Part shown: positions 9,126-16,509 of the stretch, piece after piece
Numbering within the stretch: position 1 is the first letter of the stretch
How the letters are laid out: every line of letters starts with the position of its first letter
Assembly (NCBI RefSeq): GCF_025567085.1
Contig: NZ_JAOQJN010000006.1
Coordinates: forward strand, 124,001 to 188,000
DNA length: 64,000 bases
Reading direction: 5' to 3'
Source: Bovifimicola ammoniilytica
GTDB lineage: Bacteria > Bacillota > Clostridia > Lachnospirales > Lachnospiraceae
Translations under genes and position numbers: made by a program
Notes under the pieces: model-generated
Told to the model about the DNA's origin: nothing
Databases searched by the model: none
Seen by the model: only the letters and a program-made list of their open reading frames with translations

Positions 9126-9872
9126 ATGGAAGAAAAAGAAACGATACACGTACAGATGTTGACGGAGCTGACTGGAAATCTTTTTTCCGAAGAATCCGAA
9201 TGGGAAGAAGATTGGTCGGAGAGTGATGAATATGGAATGCCGTTAGATGGAACAGAACTTGCCGATTATGAAGATGCCATCCGAGAAGAACTGGAACGCT
9301 ATGGGGAAGATGATCTCATGCAGTATTTTGATGGAAGTGAGTCCATTCATGGAAAAATACAAAGTGCAGTTGTTACGATAGAAAACAAAGATGGAATCCT
9401 GTACGGCTGTACCAAACTGGAATTAAATGAATTTTTAAGTCAGGAAGAACTACAGGAATTCACCGAATACATTACAGGGCAGTACAGTGACGGTTGGGGT
9501 GAAGGATTTGAGCAGAGGGATATCAAGGTAGATGGTGGAATGCTGAATGTGCATTTCTGGCATCCTGATATGGAGCAGCCGAAAATCTATGAAAAGAAAA
9601 CAGAGCAGATCCCGATAAAGCTTGAGAAACAACGTCCCAAGTTACAACTCCTTGGACATGATGGGAATATTTTTTCCATTATGGGCGATGCCTCAACTCT
9701 TTTGAAAAAGAATAAACAGACAGCAGAAGCAAAAGAAATGTGTAAAAGAGTATTGGAAAGTGGGGATTATTACAAAGCACTTTTGATTATCAGTGAATAT
9801 GTGGAAACCGAGTTGAGTCCACCACCAAAAGAAAATAAAAAGACAAAGAAGAAAAATCAGCCGGAACGCTGA
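9126..9872 (+). CDS. Conserved ICE protein of unknown function
   Basis: I do not recognise a characterised family. The 248-aa protein is very acidic at the N-terminus (residues 18-65 rich in E, D and S). Its middle, around 75-155, looks like a small alpha/beta fold with alternating hydrophobics (IQSAVVTIENKDGILYGCTKLELNEF), and it contains LLGHDGNIFSIMGDAS around residue 176. That motif recurs in ICE-encoded proteins of Firmicutes. The tail is lysine rich. It begins 6 nt after the preceding gene with a GAAGGTG site and belongs to the same operon. Confidence 0.7.
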   Translation: MEEKETIHVQMLTELTGNLFSEESEWEEDWSESDEYGMPLDGTELADYEDAIREELERYGEDDLMQYFDGSESIHGKIQSAVVTIENKDGILYGCTKLELNEFLSQEELQEFTEYITGQYSDGWGEGFEQRDIKVDGGMLNVHFWHPDMEQPKIYEKKTEQIPIKLEKQRPKLQLLGHDGNIFSIMGDASTLLKKNKQTAEAKEMCKRVLESGDYYKALLIISEYVETELSPPPKENKKTKKKNQPER

Positions 9873-9892
9873 GAAAAGAAAGGATGATGCCT

Positions 9893-10696
9893 ATGACAAA
9901 TGGCCTGAGTTTGGAAGAACTTATGAAAGAGGGAACATACCCGGAGGAATATGCCGAAGGGAAGAACTGGAAGATTTTACATGGAGATACGCTGAAACTG
10001 GTCAAAGCATTCCAGCCGGGAATCTTTGATGCAGTCATTACCGATCCACCGTATGCGTCCGGTGGAACAAAGCAGAATGAAAGAAATCGTACTACAAACC
10101 AGAAATACAGCAGTATGAGTGCTGCAAATGCACTTCCGGATTTTGATGGGGACAATAAAGATCAGAGATCATGGACTCACTGGATGGCCGAGTGGCTTTA
10201 CGATGTGCGGAAAGCCTGCAAGAAAGGAGCTCCGATCTGTCTGTTCATTGACTGGCGTCAGTATCCATCGATTACCGATGCATTGCAGTGGGCAGGATGG
10301 ATTTGGCGAGGAACAGCGGTGTGGGATAAGGGAAACTCCCGTCCACAGAAAGGCCGTTTCCGCCAGCAGGCTGAATACATTGTGTGGGGCAGTAACGGAC
10401 CGATGCCAATCAACCGTCCAGTATCTTGTCTGCCGGGCGTCTTCCGATATGGAAATCCGCAGAACCGGATTCATGTGACAGAGAAGCCGTTGCAGCTTAT
10501 GAAAGATGTCATCCAGATTTGCGAACCGGGAGGTCTGATCCTGGACCCGTTTGCCGGGGCAGGAACGACTGTCCTTGCAGCGGTTATGACAGGTTATCGT
10601 GCAGTGGGAATTGAGGTAACAGATGCCTACTACAAACTGGGAAGTGACAGAGTGAAAATTGCATTAGAAGCAGAGCAGAAAGAGGATGAAAAGTAG
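9893..10696 (+). CDS. DNA N4-cytosine/N6-adenine methyltransferase
   Basis: The protein has TDPPYASGG (motif IV, catalytic DPPY) before LDPFAGAGTTVLAA (motif I, SAM binding). That order marks a beta-class amino-methyltransferase of the N6_N4_Mtase family. FRYGNPQNRIHVTEKPLQLMKDVI is the typical segment leading to motif I. It methylates an exocyclic amine of A or C in DNA. ATG codons occur at 9884, 9887 and 9893; I prefer 9893 because the AAAGGA ribosome binding site ends at 9884. No restriction endonuclease neighbours it, so it is probably an orphan modification enzyme that protects ICE DNA, served by the MetK upstream. Confidence 0.9.
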   Translation: MTNGLSLEELMKEGTYPEEYAEGKNWKILHGDTLKLVKAFQPGIFDAVITDPPYASGGTKQNERNRTTNQKYSSMSAANALPDFDGDNKDQRSWTHWMAEWLYDVRKACKKGAPICLFIDWRQYPSITDALQWAGWIWRGTAVWDKGNSRPQKGRFRQQAEYIVWGSNGPMPINRPVSCLPGVFRYGNPQNRIHVTEKPLQLMKDVIQICEPGGLILDPFAGAGTTVLAAVMTGYRAVGIEVTDAYYKLGSDRVKIALEAEQKEDEK

Positions 10697-10700
10697 CCGG

Positions 10701-10726
10701 GATGTCCAATTGGACATCTTGTTTTT
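10701..10726 (+). terminator. Terminator after the N4/N6 methyltransferase
   Basis: GATGTCC, AATT, GGACATC at 10701-10718 forms a fully palindromic stem followed by TTGTTTTTT. A second similar small palindrome (GCATCC, AACT, GGATGC) lies at 10744-10759 just before the next ribosome binding site. Confidence 0.8.
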
Positions 10727-10777
10727 TATAGAGAAAATCAGTGGCATCCAACTGGATGCAGGAAGGAGATGGAGCGT

Positions 10778-11101
10778 ATGGAACAGGCGCTGGCTTATGT
10801 GTGCTGTTCAGCAGAAGAAAGCCGGGTAAAAGTGCAGAAATATTGCAGAAAAATCTATGAACTTGGGTATGTACCAATCTGTCCGAGATTTGTATTCTCA
10901 CCATTCTTGGAAGAGTCCGATGCAGAAGATATGCAGGGATATGGAAGAATGTCCCATATTCTTTTGCGGAGATGCCGGATGGTAGTTGTATGTGGGAAAG
11001 AAGTGACAGGAACAATGAATACCGAAATCAGTATGGCAGACAGACTCCATATCATTTGTACGACACTTGATGGACTGGTGCAGATAAAAGAATCAAAATA
11101 A
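10778..11101 (+). CDS. DUF4406-type protein (deoxyribosyltransferase-like fold)
   Basis: The protein has about 107 aa with LAYVCCSAEESRVKVQKYCRKIYELGYVPICPRFVFSPFL, then RCRMVVVCGKEVTGTMNTEISMADRLHI. This is the pattern of DUF4406, related to nucleoside 2-deoxyribosyltransferase and TIR-like Rossmann folds, where the late glutamate (TEISMA) sits at the catalytic position. The true substrate is unknown. Start codon 10778 is chosen over 10769 because the AAGGAG site ends at 10768 and would leave no spacing for the earlier ATG. It lies between a terminator and the candidate oriT. Confidence 0.72.
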   Translation: MEQALAYVCCSAEESRVKVQKYCRKIYELGYVPICPRFVFSPFLEESDAEDMQGYGRMSHILLRRCRMVVVCGKEVTGTMNTEISMADRLHIICTTLDGLVQIKESK

Positions 11102-11239
11102 ATCAGAATCGAGTTAATCCGGTGCTACAGAAACTGGTGGTACTCGTTTTGCAAGCATAGCGTTTGGATATCCAAACGCACTTTGGGGAGAACCCCAATC
11201 CCCCGAATACAAAATGAAAACGGAAAGGAAGGATAAGCT
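11102..11239 (+). other. Candidate oriT of the ICE
   Basis: The intergenic region before the mobilization genes contains a perfect 20-nt palindrome at 11160-11179 (arms GCGTTTGG, centre ATAT). It is followed 3 nt later by TTGGGG, AGAA, CCCCAA at 11183-11198 and a C-run (11200-11204). Adjacent inverted repeats next to a GC-rich nick-like region, directly upstream of mobC and the relaxase, are what oriT sites of MobP systems look like. The nick position is not determinable from sequence alone. Confidence 0.6.
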
Positions 11240-11410
11240 ATGTTAAGAGACGGAGTCATGATTATGATCGCATTGATGTGTGGAGGTTGTTTCGGAGTCG
11301 TGGTGACCTGCTGTATGGTAACTGCGAAACGGTCGGATCAGGAGCTTGGCGATATGATGAAAGAGAAAAGAGAAGGGACGGTGATGCAATGCGAAAACGA
11401 AACCATGTGA
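11240..11410 (+). CDS. Small membrane protein, DUF3789 type
   Basis: A 56-aa ORF begins MLRDGVMIMIALMCGGCFGV, with a single hydrophobic span followed by a charged tail (AKRSDQELGDMMKEKREG). A good AAGGAAGG site lies upstream of the ATG. It overlaps the start of mobC by 22 nt in another frame, as seen for DUF3789-like ORFs at this locus in related ICEs. The function is unknown; its position suggests a role at the relaxosome-membrane interface, which is only inference. Confidence 0.7.
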   Translation: MLRDGVMIMIALMCGGCFGVVVTCCMVTAKRSDQELGDMMKEKREGTVMQCENETM

Positions 11411-11697
11411 TCCCGGTGCGGTTAAATGCAAGGGAACTCAGGGAATTGGAGGAACAGGTGGAAAAAAGCGGACTGAGTCGGGAAGAGTTTATGCGTTCGC
11501 TGATCTTAGGAGCACAGGTACACGCAAAACCCTGTGAGCATCACCCGGAACTGCTTAGGAAGATAGCGGGTCTGTGCAATAATGCGAACCAGCTTGCCCA
11601 TGTTGCGAATGCTTCGGGAATGGCAAGTGAGCAGAGTGTGCAGGAAATGCTCCGGCTTACCAAAGAGACATGGCATCTGGTAAAGGAAGAGTGGTAA
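11389..11697 (+). CDS. mobC: MobC-type relaxosome accessory protein
   Basis: The 102-aa protein starts RKRNHVIPVRLNARELRELEEQVEKSGLSREEFMRSLILG, a ribbon-helix-helix N-terminus. The second half (LLRKIAGLCNNANQLAHVAN) is the MobC signature, in which a helix contacts the relaxase and nicked strand. It would bind oriT and help strand separation for the relaxase encoded 6 nt downstream. I chose ATG 11389 because the ribbon-helix-helix fold starts there; an open frame extends upstream to 11278 but overlaps the DUF3789 gene. Regulation of its own promoter through the upstream palindrome is possible. Confidence 0.88.
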   Translation: MRKRNHVIPVRLNARELRELEEQVEKSGLSREEFMRSLILGAQVHAKPCEHHPELLRKIAGLCNNANQLAHVANASGMASEQSVQEMLRLTKETWHLVKEEW

Positions 11698-11703
11698 TGA
11701 CAG

Positions 11704-12987
11704 ATGGCTTATACAAGTGTTATCCCCGTCCACCGCCTGGACCGTTCCATCGAATATGTGAAAGACAAAGAAAAAACCACACAGAAAGCAGACTCTCTGG
11801 AGGCTGCCATTGATTATGCCATGAACCGGACAAAGACGGAACAGGCGGTCTTCGAAGATACCATCGGATGTACCAATGAAAATGCGTATGCAGATATGGT
11901 GGCAACGAAAAAGAGATTCCATAAGATGGGCGGTGTGGAAGGATACCATCTGGTACAGAGTTTTGCAGAAGGTGAGGTGACACCGGAACTGGCACATCTC
12001 ATCGGACAGGAACTGGCAGACCGGCTCTTAAAGGGACAGTATGAAGTCGTTATCACAACGCATCTGAATACCAGACATTATCATAACCACATTGTCTGGA
12101 ACTCTGTGAGCATGGCAGACGGGCGTAAGTACCACAGTAATGCAAAGAGTTATTATACGGAGATCCGGAAGATCTCCGATGAGCTGTGCAGAAAATATGG
12201 TCTGTCTATCATTGAATCCGACCAGAAAAAATCAATCCCTTATGTACAGTGGAAAGCGGAACAGGAAGGGAAACCGACATGGAGAAGTGCGATCCGTCTG
12301 GATATCAGGGAGTCTGTACAGGAAAGCTACTCCTGGTCACAATTCTTAAAAGAAATGGAAAAGCGTGGATACACATGGAAACTGAACCGGAAATATGTCG
12401 CTTTAAAGGCTCCGGGGATGGAACGGTACATCCGGCTACGGTCTCTTGGAAAAAACTATTCCGAAGAGGAGATCCGTGGACAGATCTTACAGCCAAAAGT
12501 AAAACGCATCTATCAAAAGACGGTGCAGATTTCTCCAAAGAGGAAACTGACCGGGATACAGGCATTATATTATTCCTATCTATATCAGATGGGAGTACTG
12601 CCAAAAAGACCGAGAAGAAGTCCGTATGCCATCAGAGAGGATATCCGGAAACTAGATCAGAGGATTGAACAGATTGAGTTTTTAATGAAGCATGATATTA
12701 CGACCAGAGAACAGCTTGCCACATACCGTGAGCCGTTACAAAAGCAGATTTCAGAACTGATGAAGGAACGCAGAAAGCTCTATCGGAATGACAGTGAAGA
12801 CAGTGGAAAAGTACGGCTGTCCGAAATCAATGAGGAATTAAAAAATCTCCGAAAAGAAGTCCGTATGACCGTCCGGATTGAAAAGCATTCATTGGAAATC
12901 GAAGAAAGACTTCGAAAGGCAGAAGAACAAATCCAGAATGAGAAACGTGTGGAACACAAGGAAAAAGAGAGTCAGGAGGTGAGATAA
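11704..12987 (+). CDS. Relaxase, MobP type (relaxase/mobilization nuclease domain)
   Basis: The 427-aa protein has an N-terminal relaxase domain with GYHLVQSF and the three-histidine metal motif in THLNTRHYHNHIVWNS (His125, 127 and 129). The catalytic tyrosine should lie near the N-terminus (Tyr3 or Tyr19). After about residue 200 the protein becomes a charged, partly coiled-coil tail (LRKEVRMTVRIEKHSLEIEERLRKAEEQ). It nicks oriT, stays bound to the 5' end and is pumped into the recipient. It follows mobC by 6 nt and precedes pcfB, a standard ICE mobilization cluster. Confidence 0.92.
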   Translation: MAYTSVIPVHRLDRSIEYVKDKEKTTQKADSLEAAIDYAMNRTKTEQAVFEDTIGCTNENAYADMVATKKRFHKMGGVEGYHLVQSFAEGEVTPELAHLIGQELADRLLKGQYEVVITTHLNTRHYHNHIVWNSVSMADGRKYHSNAKSYYTEIRKISDELCRKYGLSIIESDQKKSIPYVQWKAEQEGKPTWRSAIRLDIRESVQESYSWSQFLKEMEKRGYTWKLNRKYVALKAPGMERYIRLRSLGKNYSEEEIRGQILQPKVKRIYQKTVQISPKRKLTGIQALYYSYLYQMGVLPKRPRRSPYAIREDIRKLDQRIEQIEFLMKHDITTREQLATYREPLQKQISELMKERRKLYRNDSEDSGKVRLSEINEELKNLRKEVRMTVRIEKHSLEIEERLRKAEEQIQNEKRVEHKEKESQEVR

Positions 12988-12989
12988 GT

Positions 12990-13796
12990 ATGAATTACGG
13001 AGCAGAACCGGCAGATCAGGTGGTGCGGTACAGTCTGGAAGGAATGGAATACTCTTTGAAGATTACCGGAAATGTGGCAAAGCATGTGGCAATCTTTATT
13101 GCGGCCACCCTGAAAGATCAGAAAAAGACAAGAGGGAAAACAAGGCTTACCAGAATGTTAAAGGAACAGCGCCCGATGAAATTTTTTACCGTTCCGGGTG
13201 ACCGCTTAAAAGAATTTGCAAAAGAGGCCAAGGCAAGGGGTATCTTATATGTAGTTATCAAGGATAAGGTGAATCCGGATCAGACAGAGGTCATGGTATT
13301 TGCAGATGATGCAGCAAAGATGAACCGGGTATTAGACCGGATGAATCTGGATTTTGTAAAAGCAGAATCAGGCTCTATGGTTACAGAAGCAGTGGAAAAA
13401 GAGACTGCACCGGAAAAGGCAGAAAACCAGATGGAAAAAGAATCAAGGGAGAATGTACGGACAGAGACCGTTGTCCTGCCGGAAGGCAAAATAGAATTTG
13501 AACTGGACGATGCGGAAGAAATGTTCCAGATCGGGGATGAGGCTTTCCCGGAAGGAAATTTTACACAGGCGCAGGAGGGGGAAGAAAAGAATCCATCCGA
13601 ACCTTTCTCGCGCAACAGAAATACTTCTTCCGATCGGGAAACTAGCTGGAAAGAAAAGAATGAAAAACCATCTGTGCGGAAAGAACTCGGAGATATCCGC
13701 AAGGAACAGGAAGAGAAACGCAAGCGTCCAGACAGACGGAAAAATGCCAGAGAGAGCAGGAAGAAACGCAAGAATATGAAAACGAAAGGCAGGTAA
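12990..13796 (+). CDS. PcfB-like protein (DUF3801)
   Basis: The 268-aa protein has a conserved N-terminus (residues 1-125: GNVAKHVAIFIAATLKDQ, RMLKEQRPMKFFTVPGDRLKEFAKEAKARGILYVVIKDK) that matches PcfB/DUF3801 proteins. These are accessory factors bridging the relaxosome to the coupling protein in Gram-positive conjugation. The second half is highly charged, ending in a lysine/arginine tract (KRPDRRKNARESRKKRKNMKTKGR). It starts 3 nt after the relaxase stop and its stop overlaps the next ATG by 1 nt. Confidence 0.85.
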   Translation: MNYGAEPADQVVRYSLEGMEYSLKITGNVAKHVAIFIAATLKDQKKTRGKTRLTRMLKEQRPMKFFTVPGDRLKEFAKEAKARGILYVVIKDKVNPDQTEVMVFADDAAKMNRVLDRMNLDFVKAESGSMVTEAVEKETAPEKAENQMEKESRENVRTETVVLPEGKIEFELDDAEEMFQIGDEAFPEGNFTQAQEGEEKNPSEPFSRNRNTSSDRETSWKEKNEKPSVRKELGDIRKEQEEKRKRPDRRKNARESRKKRKNMKTKGR

Positions 13797-14776
13797 TGTA
13801 TATGGATTTAACAGATATGATTTCAGGGGGAACGGAAGAACAGCCGATTCCTGAACAGAAATTGACGAAAGAAGAATATGCAGCCAAAAAACAGCAGGAA
13901 AGAGAAGAGGTATGGGCTGAAGTAGATTCGCAGGCACAGGGAGTTTTTCAGGATGGAGAAAAACTGAAAGGTTTTCTGGATTTTATGGCAGAGTGTAATA
14001 CACAGAGAACACCGAATCTGCTTTTGATCTATGGACAGCATCCGGATTTTAAGGTGGTAAGGTCTTATGAACGCTGGAGAGAAGAACATCGTTCGGTAAA
14101 AGCAGGGGAGCATGGCATTACTTATATGATTTCCACTGAATATGAAAAAGATGGAGAAATGCGGAGAGGGTATACGATCGGAAAAGGATTTGACATCAGT
14201 CAGATGTCTGGAAAGCCATTGGAAGAACGCCCTCAGCGAAGTTTGACAGAACTGATAGGAACTGTCTTAAAAGACCAGTCGGTACGTGTGCAGATTGAGG
14301 ATGATCTGCCAGACAAAGTGCAGGCCCAGTACAATCCGAGATACCGTACCATTTATATCCGCAACGGAATGAGTGAAGTAACGACATTCCATGCACTGAA
14401 CAGAGAACTGGCGTGTGCAGCACTGGACCAGCATACCGGAACCTACAGCCGACAGAAAGTCAGTGCACAGGCTTATTGTGCAGCCTATGTGATTGCGAAA
14501 CGTTATGGTGTGGATGTTACCGGATTCAATCTGGAGTATATTGCACAGAGAAATGAATGTGGAAAGAAAGATCCACAGGAACTGAGAGACTTTTTAAATG
14601 ATGTCCGTCAGGCTTCCTATAGTATCCGAAACCATATCGAACGGAATTTTGGTGCAAAGGAACAGGAGTATGTAACCGATGAGTTTGCAATCGGAGACCC
14701 TGTAAAAACACCGGAAACCAAGGATGAAAAAGCATCCGGAAAAGAGAAAAAAGCAAAGAGTCAGCCGGAACGATAA
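13796..14776 (+). CDS. ArdC-N-like ICE protein (possible ssDNA-binding)
   Basis: The 326-aa protein has a region around residues 55-160 (LLIYGQHPDFKVVRSYERWREEHRSVKAGEHGITYMIS) that resembles the N-terminal ssDNA-binding domain of ArdC/LtrC proteins. A further part (TIYIRNGMSEVTTFHALNRELACAALDQHTG) looks like a degenerate zinc-peptidase-like segment, since the HExxH motif expected in ArdC is absent and only FHALNREL is seen. It may coat or protect incoming single-stranded DNA. It is coupled to pcfB by a TAATG overlap. Family placement is moderate. Confidence 0.68.
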   Translation: MYMDLTDMISGGTEEQPIPEQKLTKEEYAAKKQQEREEVWAEVDSQAQGVFQDGEKLKGFLDFMAECNTQRTPNLLLIYGQHPDFKVVRSYERWREEHRSVKAGEHGITYMISTEYEKDGEMRRGYTIGKGFDISQMSGKPLEERPQRSLTELIGTVLKDQSVRVQIEDDLPDKVQAQYNPRYRTIYIRNGMSEVTTFHALNRELACAALDQHTGTYSRQKVSAQAYCAAYVIAKRYGVDVTGFNLEYIAQRNECGKKDPQELRDFLNDVRQASYSIRNHIERNFGAKEQEYVTDEFAIGDPVKTPETKDEKASGKEKKAKSQPER

Positions 14777-14859
14777 AAGTGAAAAAGCTGGACGGTTGGA
14801 GTAGCTATTACGGAGGTCTTGTGATATGGTTGGTGTAACAAAAAAAGGAGGTCAGCCAG

Positions 14860-15171
14860 ATGACAAAATACTATTTGAAGATGGATAACATTATGAAAAA
14901 TATGTTCGTGGTGGCACTGAATGATGAGCTGCAGGCACAGAGTGAGCAGGATGAATGTTTGGAAGAAACGAAAGCTCTTCTGAAAAAAGTAAGTGAATAC
15001 GACCTCGCCCAGAAACGGCTGCAGATTACAGCCGGGGAACAAAGGCAGATCCGTAAGGCACTGAACAGGCTTAGAAGTAAATATCTTGCAGCCGGAAGAT
15101 ATAGTGATGGAATAGATAAAATCATTATTCAGGTTGCAAAACCGAATACCACCAGACACATGTTCTGGTAG
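14860..15171 (+). CDS. Small conserved ICE protein of unknown function
   Basis: The 103-aa protein is mostly helical and charged (LQAQSEQDECLEETKALLKKVSEYDLAQKRLQITAGEQRQIRKALNRLRSKYLAAG). It has an AAGGAGG site correctly placed before ATG 14860. I recognise no domain. It sits between the ArdC-like gene and the DUF4314 gene, so it is probably part of the conjugation operon. Confidence 0.65.
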   Translation: MTKYYLKMDNIMKNMFVVALNDELQAQSEQDECLEETKALLKKVSEYDLAQKRLQITAGEQRQIRKALNRLRSKYLAAGRYSDGIDKIIIQVAKPNTTRHMFW

Positions 15172-15187
15172 AGAAAGGAGTGGTTGA

Positions 15188-15466
15188 TTGGTCATTTATT
15201 CAAGAGAAAAAGTGGCAAGACTTAGAGAACAGTATCCGGCAGGAACAAGAATCTGTCTGAATTCGATGGACGGAGAAGCGGGTATGCCGCAGGGACTGGA
15301 AGGAACTGTGCAGTATGTGGATGATGCAGGCCAGCTTGGTGTTAAGTGGGACAACGGCAGAAGTCTCTCACTGATACCGGGAGTGGATTCCTTTCATAAG
15401 AAAGAAGGACAGGGACATCCAGAAGAAAAGCCACGCAAGAAAAGAGAATCTGACTTGCAGAGATAA
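15188..15466 (+). CDS. DUF4314 protein
   Basis: The 92-aa protein has the DUF4314 layout: VARLREQYPAGTRICLNSMDG, QGLEGTVQYVDDAGQLGVKWDNGRSLSLIPG. It is an SH3-like small beta fold that recurs in ICEs directly before virD4. It uses a TTG start with a GAAAGGAG site 8-10 nt upstream. The function is unknown. Confidence 0.8.
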   Translation: MVIYSREKVARLREQYPAGTRICLNSMDGEAGMPQGLEGTVQYVDDAGQLGVKWDNGRSLSLIPGVDSFHKKEGQGHPEEKPRKKRESDLQR

Positions 15467-15522
15467 GTACAAAAAAGCAGGACTGGGTTCTGTATCTTGT
15501 CTTTCTGCCATTTGTCTGGTGG

Positions 15523-16509
15523 GTGGCAGCGATTACCGCTTGTGCCATTACACCGGATAAGAATTTTATTCAAATTTTAGAAACGCTGAGCGAAAAACTC
15601 GAACAGCCGTTTTTTATCACGTATGCACCGTATACGTTCAAATGTATTCTGATATTCACAGCAGCCTATTTCTTAGGCATTGGTATTTATGAATCCCAAA
15701 AAAGAAATTATAGAAGAGGCGTGGAACATGGTTCCGCAAAATGGGGCAACGTGTCCGAAATCTGCAGACGTTACTGCGAAAAGCAGTACACGAATAATCT
15801 GCTTCTGACACAGCATTTCCGCATGGGACTGGATGGATATAAGCATAAACGAAATTTAAATGTGCTGGTAGTCGGAGGTTCCGGGGCAGGAAAGAGCCGG
15901 ACCTATGCGATTCCGAACATCATGCAGTGCAACTGCTCGATGGTGATCACAGATCCGAAAGCAGAACTTCTGCGCAAAACAGGAGGTGTTCTGGAACGGA
16001 ATGGATATGAAGTCCGGGTTTTTGATTTGATCAATCCGGAGACTTCCTGGTGTTATAACCCGTTTGCGTATGTCCGGGATGATAAGGATGTACTGAAGCT
16101 GATCAATAACCTGATCCGCAACACAACACCGAAGGGAGCGCAGAGCTCAGACCCGTTTTGGGAGAAGTCCGAGACTGCACTTTTACAGGCACTTATGCTG
16201 TATTTGCTGCATGAAGCTCCACCAGAAGAACAGAACTTCCCGATGATCATGGAAATGCTTGGAAGCGCACAGGTCAAAGAAGATGATGAGGATTACCAGT
16301 CACCATTGGACATTTTGTTTGAAAGACTGGAAATGCGGGACCCAGAGAGTATTGCGGTCAAGCAGTATGCCATTTATAAGCAGGCGGCTGGTGTTGTATG
16401 CTTTAAGAGACTTATTCATCACGATATGAGTAAGTCTCTTAAAACATATAAGGCTACAAAGCAGAAAGGAGACCCCCATGAGCAAACAGAAAATAACCGC
16501 CCTGTATGA
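15523..16509 (+). pseudogene. virD4: VirD4/TcpA coupling protein, 5' part, interrupted by the nested element
   Basis: This is the N-terminal portion of a type IV coupling ATPase: a membrane span (FKCILIFTAAYFLGIGIYES), GSAKWG, the Walker A motif VVGGSGAGKSRTYAIPN, and continuing to AIYKQAAG. At 16391 the ICE sequence stops and the reading frame runs 39 codons into the nested element, ending at 16509 inside tnpX. The frame is open upstream to 15454 with a first hydrophobic span (VLYLVFLPFVWWVAAI), so the real start is probably a non-ATG codon near 15463. The Walker B half is at 29678-30500. As it stands the product lacks Walker B and should not support DNA transfer. Confidence 0.9.
16402..16443 (+). 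repeat. 18-bp inverted repeat at the left end of the nested element
   Basis: Arms 16402-16419 and 16426-16443 are complementary at 17 of 18 positions with a 6-nt loop (CACGAT). It lies 10 nt inside the left end and 35 nt before the recombinase ATG. It could be a recombinase binding site or an operator or attenuator controlling tnpX. Confidence 0.85.

Noticed and set aside
13280..13937. Antisense ORFs of 160 aa or more over pcfB and the ArdC-like gene
   Set aside because: They are shadows created by purine-rich codons on the coding strand and have serine/phenylalanine-rich compositions with no start signals.
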